Assembly: GCF_036227325.1 (NCBI RefSeq)
Contig: NZ_CP109467.1
Coordinates: 8,494,001-8,558,000 of the forward strand
Direction: 5' to 3'
DNA: 64,000 nucleotides
From: Streptomyces sp. NBC_01465
GTDB lineage: Bacteria; Actinomycetota; Actinomycetes; Streptomycetales; Streptomycetaceae
Shown here piece by piece: positions 58,743-64,000 of the stretch (within the stretch, counting starts at the first letter, position 1; every line of letters starts with the position of its first letter). The notes beneath the pieces are model-generated. The model searched no databases, was not told the DNA's origin, and saw nothing but the letters and a program-made list of their open reading frames with translations. The translations under genes and the position numbers were made by a program.

Positions 58743-59133
58743 GCGGGCCACGAATCATCGCACCAGGGCCCGGTCTGCGAGAGATCAACCGCCGGGCGGT
58801 CTCCGTCCTTAGGGCGGAGAGGATGTCAACCGCACTGCCCCAAGTCGCTCCTGCGCAGCGGGGCCTGGAAGCCGGAGCAGTGGCTTTCGGTGGACGCCCA
58901 GCCGGCATCGGCCGAGGTGACGCCGGCCCAAATGCGCATGCCGGAATTGACGATCGCCGACATCAAGCAGGCTGAGGCGGACTCCCTGAAGTACCGCTAC
59001 GAGTAACGGGCCGGCCTGGCGAGGGTGGCCGCGGGCAGCGGCCCGGACGGAGATGCACGGGCGCTGGTGCACCCCTGCTCGGGTGACGGCCCCATCCGGC
59101 AGGCGTGCTCTCCGGTAGGCCGGTCCCTGCTCG
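58743..59133. other. Intergenic region containing a gene fragment
   Basis: These 391 bp lie between convergent genes. The only protein-like content is the PPOX fragment at 58827-59006, described separately. I see no terminator hairpin with long arms and no supported intact gene in the remainder. Confidence 0.6.
58827..59006 (+). pseudogene. C-terminal fragment of a pyridoxamine 5'-phosphate oxidase-like flavoprotein
   Basis: A 59-codon frame ending TAA at 59004-59006 reads HCPKSLLRSGAWKPEQW, then VTPAQMRMPELTIADIKQAE and SLKYRYE. The HCPKxLxRSxxW motif is the C-terminal signature of PPOX-class FMN-binding oxidoreductases. No N-terminal FMN-binding part is found upstream in any frame, so only the end of a once larger gene remains. 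Loss of function is certain if the family call is right. Confidence 0.6.
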
Positions 59134-59961
59134 TTACTGTGACCCTGCGGCCACGACCGTTGCTGTGATGGGTTCGAGGCGGGTGACCAGCTCGTCGAGT
59201 TCGGCGGGGGACAGGGCGTCGTAGGGCGGGGCCGCGAGCTGGTCGGTCAGGACTTCGATACGTTGCTGGGTCTCGCGGCCGGCGCTGGTGAACCGGCCGT
59301 CGGCGCCGACGAGACCACGCTCGCGCAAGCCACCCATCACCGCGGCCAGCCGCTCCTTCGGCAGGTGATGGATGCGTCCGAACGACTCGGCCGGGTGGAT
59401 GCCCTGCGCCAGCGCGGAGAACACGTGGGCTTCCGTGCCACCGATGCGCGCGCCGACGAGAGCGGCGATGTGTCCGTCGCAACGGTGCTCGCGCAGCATC
59501 GTGGCGGAATGCCACAACCGGGCGACTGGGTCGCTGGGCACCGGAAGGGTGCGCATCCCGGCGTACATCACCCGGCCTTCGGTGGGGGCGCCGGTCGCGG
59601 CTTTGGCGGTCAGGTCGGCAGCGCGCACCAGGCCCGGATCCTCGGCGAGTTCTGCGCCGAGGATCCGCCGTAGGGAGGCAGCACTGCCGCGCTCGCGCGC
59701 AGCGATGGATGCCTCGGGCGGGATCGTCGCCCACGCACTCGGGATGTGCCGCGCGGCCTCCCCGTCGGCAAAACTGTAGAAGGCCGCGTGCACGACCTGC
59801 GCCGGCACGCGCCCCAAAGGGGCTGCACGGCTGGCGAAATAGCCGTCCCAGTAGGTGCGGTGGCCGAGCGCGGCCAGTTCCCGGTTGCACTCCTCGGCGA
59901 GGAAGGTGACCAGGCAGATCGGCTCCAGGAGCTCGTACATGCGGCGGGCGGTGTGAGTCAT
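59134..59961 (-). CDS. SCO6745-family protein
   Basis: A 275-residue helical protein of the actinobacterial SCO6745 family: ARRMYELLEPICLVTFLAEECNRELAALGHRTYWDGYFASRAAPLG at the start, VVHAAFYSFADGEAARHIPSAW next, then WHSATMLREHRCDGHIAALV and a C-terminal winged-helix-like region (KERLAAVMGGLRERGLVGADGRFTSAG). The family function is not established; the tail suggests DNA or ligand binding. ATG at 59961 is used, with two upstream ATGs (59970, 59973) possible. Confidence 0.8.
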   Translation of the reverse strand: MTHTARRMYELLEPICLVTFLAEECNRELAALGHRTYWDGYFASRAAPLGRVPAQVVHAAFYSFADGEAARHIPSAWATIPPEASIAARERGSAASLRRILGAELAEDPGLVRAADLTAKAATGAPTEGRVMYAGMRTLPVPSDPVARLWHSATMLREHRCDGHIAALVGARIGGTEAHVFSALAQGIHPAESFGRIHHLPKERLAAVMGGLRERGLVGADGRFTSAGRETQQRIEVLTDQLAAPPYDALSPAELDELVTRLEPITATVVAAGSQ

Positions 59962-60146
59962 GGCCCACATCATGCCTGCGGTCGCGCCCCGTGGAGTGGT
60001 ACGAGCCGCGCGGTCAGCACGTCCCTCGTCGGCGCGCTGATCGCCGACGGCCGGGCTGCTGTAAACGGCCGCCGGGTCGGGATCCGGCCCCGCCTGCGCG
60101 GAAATCGGCGCCCGGACTGGCGCTCCGCCGCGGAGTACGCGTGCCG

Positions 60147-60869
60147 CTATCCGGTGGCCCCAGTCCGGCGCAGGTCGGCGAGCGCGTGGCGTTGGAGACC
60201 CTGATCGTCGAAGTTGTCCGGGGCGAGCCAAGCCTCGAAGGCCCGCTTGACGACGGGCCACTCGATGTCGATCACGGAGTACCAGGCGGTGTCGCGGTTG
60301 CGGCCCTTGTAGACGACCGCCTGCCGGAAAATGCCTTCGAAGGTGAAGCCGAGGCGTTCGGCCGTGGTGCGTGACGGTGCGTTGAGGCTGTCGCACTTCC
60401 ACTCGTAGCGTCGGTAGCCGAGGTCCTCGAAGACGTACCGCATGGCCAGGAACTGGGCTTCCGTCGAGATTGGCTTGCGCTTCATGCGCGGGGAGAACAT
60501 CACGTTGCCGATCTCGACCACACCGTGGGCGGGGTCCTGCCGCATCAGCGAGAGGGTTCCGACGGCTGTGCTGTCGGCGAGGCTGATGACCGCGTAGTGC
60601 CGCGGGTCACTACTTGCTGCTGCTTCTTCGGCATAGCGACGGTAATCCTGCGGGTTCTCGAACGGCCCGGCGAACATGTACGTCCATGCCCCCTGGTCCG
60701 GCTCGCTGCGGTTGGCCGCATACAGATCGGCGGCATGCCGGTTGGCGTTCAACGGCTCCAGTCGGCAATGGTCGCCCTTGAGCACGATCTCGGCGGGCAG
60801 CGGTCGTGGCGACCAGCCGGGCACGGGGGCGCCGATGGGCTGGTCGTACTCATTGACGGGCTGGGACAT
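60147..60869 (-). CDS. GNAT-family N-acetyltransferase (RimJ/RimL-like)
   Basis: A 240-residue acetyltransferase. The N-terminal arm is typical (EIVLKGDHCRLEPLNANRHAADLYAAN), followed by VGTLSLMRQDPAHGVVEIGNVMFSPRMKRKPISTEAQFLAMRYVFEDLGYRRYEWKC, in which the acetyl-CoA loop is less glycine-rich than usual. A later SLNAPSRTTAERLGFTFEG segment is the RimJ-like signature. The target is probably an amino group on a protein or small molecule. ATG at 60869 is fixed by MSQPVNEYDQPIGA. Confidence 0.88.
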   Translation of the reverse strand: MSQPVNEYDQPIGAPVPGWSPRPLPAEIVLKGDHCRLEPLNANRHAADLYAANRSEPDQGAWTYMFAGPFENPQDYRRYAEEAAASSDPRHYAVISLADSTAVGTLSLMRQDPAHGVVEIGNVMFSPRMKRKPISTEAQFLAMRYVFEDLGYRRYEWKCDSLNAPSRTTAERLGFTFEGIFRQAVVYKGRNRDTAWYSVIDIEWPVVKRAFEAWLAPDNFDDQGLQRHALADLRRTGATG

Positions 60870-61116
60870 GGGGCTCCTCGAATGGCATGGGCTGTGAAGG
60901 CAGCCCGACGCATGCATCAGCCGGCCTCGATCCGGCCCTGAAAATCTTTGAGGTGCGGAGCCGTGTAGTCATCACTAGCCAGTCTCGTCCCGCTTCGCAA
61001 ACGGGCCGAAGCTGTGGTGGGCGATCGAGGCTTCGGCCACATCACACGCGGCGAACAAGCGGTACGCGTCGGTGCACCGGGTGCGGTGGGCGGGAGCGGT
61101 GCCTAGGGTTTCGTGC

Positions 61117-61452
61117 ATGGAGACCAATTCGCTGGGTCCCTTGGCGGACGCTTTGTTGGCCGAGGCGCGCGCCGGGGCGCATGGCAGGCGCAGCGCGCGG
61201 ACGGTGTACGGGGGGAATGGCAGCGCCCTGGCCCAGACGATGATCGCGTTGTTGTCGGGCAGCAGCCTGTCCGACCATGAGAATCCCGGTCATGCCACCG
61301 TGCTGGTGGTACGTGGGCGGGTGCGGCTCACCGCTGGGGAGGTGCTCGGCGAGGGCACACCCTTTGAACTGCTCGCGGTGCCGGAGGCCGTACACGGCCT
61401 GGAGGCGGTGGAAGACTCGGTGATCTTGCTGACCGTCGCTCGCCAGATCTGA
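61117..61452 (+). CDS. Small cupin-fold protein
   Basis: A 111-residue protein with a cupin layout: ALAQTMIALLSGSSLSDHENPGHATVLVVRGRVRLTAG and GEGTPFELLAVPEAVHGLEAVEDSVILLTVA. The metal ligands are less clear than in classic cupins (candidate His in SDHENPGH and VHGLE). Such small cupins act in sugar metabolism, as dioxygenases or as binding proteins. It lies 40 bp upstream of the SDR-DUF2867 gene on the same strand and may share its transcript. Confidence 0.8.
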   Translation: METNSLGPLADALLAEARAGAHGRRSARTVYGGNGSALAQTMIALLSGSSLSDHENPGHATVLVVRGRVRLTAGEVLGEGTPFELLAVPEAVHGLEAVEDSVILLTVARQI

Positions 61453-61492
61453 GAGGGCGCGCCCAGAGCGGGCCCACGAAGCGGAGTCATCC

Positions 61493-63022
61493 TTGACCCT
61501 CAACGCCGCCCCCAGTCGCCCCCTGCGTTGTCTGGTCACTGGTGCGACCGGATACATCGGCGGCCGGCTGGTGCCCGAACTGCTGGACGCCGGACACCGA
61601 GTGCGGTGCGTGGCACGCACTCCAGGGAATCTGCGGGACCATCCTTGGGCGGGCCGCGTCGAGGTCGTTCGCGGCGATGTGACCAAGGCGTCCTCCCTCG
61701 CGGACGCGATGGCGGGCATCGACGTGGCCTACTACCTGGTTCATGCACTCGGAACCGGCCCTGGCTTCGAGGAGACCGATCGTCTGGCCGCGCGGAACTT
61801 CGCCGAGCGGGCCCGGGCCGCAGGCGTCCGACGGATTGTCTACCTGGGCGGCCTCGTTCCGGCAGGACTCCCGGAGAACGAGCTCTCTCCGCACCTTCGC
61901 TCACGTGCCGAAGTGGGCAGGATCCTCCTCGATTCAGGGGTCCCGACCGCCGTGCTGCGCGCCGCGGTGATTGTCGGATCCGGATCCGCGTCCTTTGAGA
62001 TGCTGCGCTATCTCACGGAACGACTGCCCATCATGATCACGCCGAGCTGGGTGCGGACCCGGATCCAGCCCATCGCCGTCCGTGACGTCCTGCGCTATCT
62101 CGTGGGGTGCGCCGCGCTGCCGGACAGTGTCAATCGCAGCTTCGACATCGGTGGTCCCGACGTCATCACCTATCGGGACATGATGCGCCAGTACGCCACA
62201 GTCGCCGGCCTGCCGCATCGCCTCATCGTGCCCGTACCGGTCCTGACGCCGCGCTTGTCCAGCCACTGGATCGGACTGGTCACTCCCGTCCCCCGCTCGA
62301 TCGCCAGGCCGCTCGCCGAATCGTTGCGGCATGAAGTCGTCTGCGACGAACACGACATCGCCCAGTACGTGCCCGATCTCCCCGGCCGGCCGCTGCCCTT
62401 CACGCGGGCTCTCGAACTCGCGCTCCGGAAGGTCCAAGACGCCCAGGTCGCCACCCGTTGGTCCTCCGCGGCCCTGCCCGGCGCACCGAGCGACCCATTG
62501 CCCACAGATCCCGACTGGGCCGGCGGCAGCCTGTACACGGATCGTCGTGAGCGGACCGTGGACGTCTCGACGCAGGATCTGTGGCGCGTCATCGAGGGCA
62601 TCGGAGGTGACAACGGTTGGTACTCCTTCCCGCTGGCCTGGGCTGTGCGGGGCTGGTTGGACCGCCTTGTCGGCGGCGTCGGGCTGCGCCGCGGCCGACG
62701 CGACGCACTCTCTTTGAGAGTGGGGGACTCGCTCGATTTCTGGCGTGTCGAAGAGATCGAGCCAGGTCGTCTGCTGCGGTTGCGCGCGGAAATGCGACTA
62801 CCCGGTCTCGCCTGGCTCGAGATGGGCGCGGATCGCGATGTCCATGGCCGTACGCGCTACTGGCAGCGGGCCGTCTTCCATCCCCGCGGATTGCTCGGGC
62901 ACGCGTACTGGTGGAGCGTCGCCCCTTTCCATTCCGTCGTCTTCGGCGGTATGGCGCGCAACATCACCCGGGCCGCGACCCAGGCGGCGGGGGCCGATGG
63001 AGCTCGTCAGGCCCGCCCCTGA
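61493..63022 (+). CDS. NAD(P)-dependent SDR-like epimerase fused to DUF2867 domain
   Basis: A 509-residue protein. The N-terminal Rossmann domain carries VTGATGYIGGRLVPELLDAGH (about 15-35), RIVYLGGLVPAG mid-domain and VLRAAVIVGSGS, the atypical NmrA/epimerase branch. The C-terminal ~150 residues form a DUF2867-type domain (DLWRVIEGIGGDNGWYSFPLAW, LRLRAEMRLPGLAWLEM, YWWSVAPFHSVVFGGM), thought to bind a hydrophobic ligand. TTG at 61493 has GGAG 8 nt upstream. The reaction is unknown. Confidence 0.88.
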   Translation: MTLNAAPSRPLRCLVTGATGYIGGRLVPELLDAGHRVRCVARTPGNLRDHPWAGRVEVVRGDVTKASSLADAMAGIDVAYYLVHALGTGPGFEETDRLAARNFAERARAAGVRRIVYLGGLVPAGLPENELSPHLRSRAEVGRILLDSGVPTAVLRAAVIVGSGSASFEMLRYLTERLPIMITPSWVRTRIQPIAVRDVLRYLVGCAALPDSVNRSFDIGGPDVITYRDMMRQYATVAGLPHRLIVPVPVLTPRLSSHWIGLVTPVPRSIARPLAESLRHEVVCDEHDIAQYVPDLPGRPLPFTRALELALRKVQDAQVATRWSSAALPGAPSDPLPTDPDWAGGSLYTDRRERTVDVSTQDLWRVIEGIGGDNGWYSFPLAWAVRGWLDRLVGGVGLRRGRRDALSLRVGDSLDFWRVEEIEPGRLLRLRAEMRLPGLAWLEMGADRDVHGRTRYWQRAVFHPRGLLGHAYWWSVAPFHSVVFGGMARNITRAATQAAGADGARQARP

Positions 63023-63034
63023 GCGGCGGGTCGG

Positions 63035-63832
63035 TCAACAGGTGGTTTGACGGGCCGCCGATGGTCCGGTGCGTACTGGCGTCTCATATTCGAGCGTGAT
63101 GGTTTGCCACGTGTCGGTGAAGCCGATGTCGGTGAGAGTCAGCAGGCGCCCCTGCTGATCATGCAGGTATCGGCGGATGCTGATCGGTGGCTGGGCCGCG
63201 AAGGCATGAGGTGGTGCACTGCGGGTGAAAGTGACTGCTTCGCGGGCGACAGCGGAGAGTCCCGCGCGGTCCATCCACAGGTCGAGCAGCATCAGGTCGG
63301 GGGCGGTGACCGGCAGTGGCCTCCTGAGATAACGGGCAAGCTCTGGAACGGCTCTGATGCAGTGGGCGGTGAAGTAGGTGACGGTGTCGTGCATGCTCTC
63401 GCCCGCTGCGTTGAGCGTTCGGTGATGGTGGATCAGCGTCCTCTGTCCGGGTGAGAGTTCCAGGATCAGGGCCAGGTCGGGTGGAACGGACGCGGCGAAG
63501 ACACGTCCCTCGCCGGTTCCGGGAGCGAAGGCAAGGAGTGCGGGGGGCTGCGCCCTGCCGGTCCGCTGATCGCCGGTGTGTGATTCCTCGGGGGACCGGT
63601 ACCCGGTCGCATGGGTGCCGCGCCGGTCGGTGACCACTAAGCCCTGTTCTCGCAGGAGTTGCAGTGCGGCCCTGATGGTCTGACGGTTGACGCCGAATGT
63701 CGTGGCGAGGGTCCGTTCCGCCGGAAGGCTGGAATGAGCTGCGATGCTGCCGTCTTTCATCTCTTGGGCGAGGTGCGCGGCTATCCGTTGGTAGGTGGGC
63801 AGGGAAGCGCGCCGGGGACCGAGGTGTGGCAC
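63035..63832 (-). CDS. GntR/HutC-type (UTRA) transcriptional regulator with TTA codon
   Basis: A 265-residue regulator. The N-terminal GntR helix-turn-helix is YQRIAAHLAQEMKDGSIAAHSSLPAERTLATTFGVNRQTIRAALQLLREQGLV (residues about 14-66). A UTRA effector domain follows (LILELSPGQRTLIHHHRTLNAAGESMHDTVTYF). Codon 65 (63640-63638) is TTA, so translation may depend on the bldA tRNA. The palindrome GGTCTATACC lies 69-78 bp upstream and fits the GntR-HutC binding consensus, implying autoregulation. It is convergent with the SDR-DUF2867 gene. Confidence 0.9.
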   Translation of the reverse strand: MPHLGPRRASLPTYQRIAAHLAQEMKDGSIAAHSSLPAERTLATTFGVNRQTIRAALQLLREQGLVVTDRRGTHATGYRSPEESHTGDQRTGRAQPPALLAFAPGTGEGRVFAASVPPDLALILELSPGQRTLIHHHRTLNAAGESMHDTVTYFTAHCIRAVPELARYLRRPLPVTAPDLMLLDLWMDRAGLSAVAREAVTFTRSAPPHAFAAQPPISIRRYLHDQQGRLLTLTDIGFTDTWQTITLEYETPVRTGPSAARQTTC

Positions 63833-63900
63833 GGGACCTCTCTCACATTGCAGGTACGGACGGTAACTGTGTGTGCGGAATGCGCAACGAACCTAACATT

Positions 63901-63910
63901 GGTCTATACC
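63901..63910. promoter_or_regulatory. GntR/HutC-type operator GGTCTATACC
   Basis: A near-perfect dyad whose core GT-C-TA-T-AC matches the HutC-subfamily pattern GT-N-TA-N-AC. It lies just upstream of the GntR start, consistent with autoregulation. On the minus strand it also holds a TATAGA-like -10. Confidence 0.65.
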
Positions 63911-64000
63911 TTTGCGGAAGAGGTAACGCTCGGCGGGCACCGGCCTGCGGCGAAGTGCCCGTCGCGGACTTCACGGCCGCGGGTACGGGCGGCGGCGTCG

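Noticed and set aside
58809..59072. A minus-strand open frame in the gap before the SCO6745-family gene
   Set aside because: It is antisense to the PPOX fragment and lacks any protein-like motif.

Overview
The window reads as chromosomal DNA of a Streptomyces or close relative. Evidence: very high GC, frequent GTG and TTG starts, ATGA or GTGA gene overlaps, many extracytoplasmic-function (ECF) sigma, TetR, MerR and LAL regulators, an F420-type luciferase-like oxidoreductase, Tat and Sec secreted glycoside hydrolases, a STAS-ANTAR protein, and only two in-frame TTA (bldA-type) codons found. I found no rRNA, tRNA, CRISPR array, transposase or phage gene. This is a genus-level inference from reading the sequence.

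Layout. 1-5.6 kb: a 5'-truncated PAP2 protein, a VOC protein, an acyltransferase, a Nudix hydrolase, and an ECF41-type sigma factor followed by an NDH-2-like flavoprotein with a candidate ECF41 promoter between them. 5.6-9.1 kb: redox genes (SRPBCC, two aldo/keto reductases, a quinone reductase) around a divergent promoter rich in repeats. 9.1-13.6 kb: a stand-alone ketoacyl synthase, a dienelactone hydrolase with a hairpin at its ribosome binding site, a MerR-methyltransferase fusion with a recognisable MerR promoter, and a fructosamine-kinase-like gene. 13.7-17.5 kb: a secreted protein of unknown family whose 3' end and terminator overlap a convergent secreted trypsin-like protease, plus two hypotheticals.

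17.5-27.5 kb: a TetR gene faces an apparent operon across a perfect-armed palindrome; the operon runs MFS exporter, TauD-type dioxygenase, F420 oxidoreductase, enoyl-CoA hydratase and a large LAL regulator. A Nudix gene and an SDR/TetR pair with three operator copies at a 19-nt period follow. 27.6-35.1 kb (minus strand): a GH64 glucanase under a CebR-like palindrome, a lipid operon (PAP2-diacylglycerol kinase fusion, YihY, PAP2), and a Tat-exported GH99-like enzyme with FN3 and discoidin modules. 35.2-39.2 kb: a winged-helix regulator, a STAS-ANTAR protein with a TTA codon, a DUF4232 lipoprotein, an AraC regulator and a RibD-type reductase.

39.5-44.4 kb: an oxygenase cassette (EthA-like Baeyer-Villiger flavoprotein, AurF-like di-iron protein, ferredoxin-ferredoxin reductase fusion) with a TetR gene. 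Together these could form a self-sufficient oxidation pathway. 44.5-49.6 kb: RidA with a WYL regulator, hypotheticals, a GNAT, a decayed Na+/H+ antiporter and a TetR gene. 49.8-55.9 kb: an MFS transporter with an acyl-CoA ligase, an M20 peptidase and a LysR regulator. 55.9-64 kb: an ECF sigma factor with its membrane partner, a DHFR-like/VOC pair, a fragment of a PPOX flavoprotein, a SCO6745-family protein, a GNAT, a cupin, an SDR-DUF2867 protein, and a GntR/UTRA regulator with a TTA codon and an upstream operator-like site.
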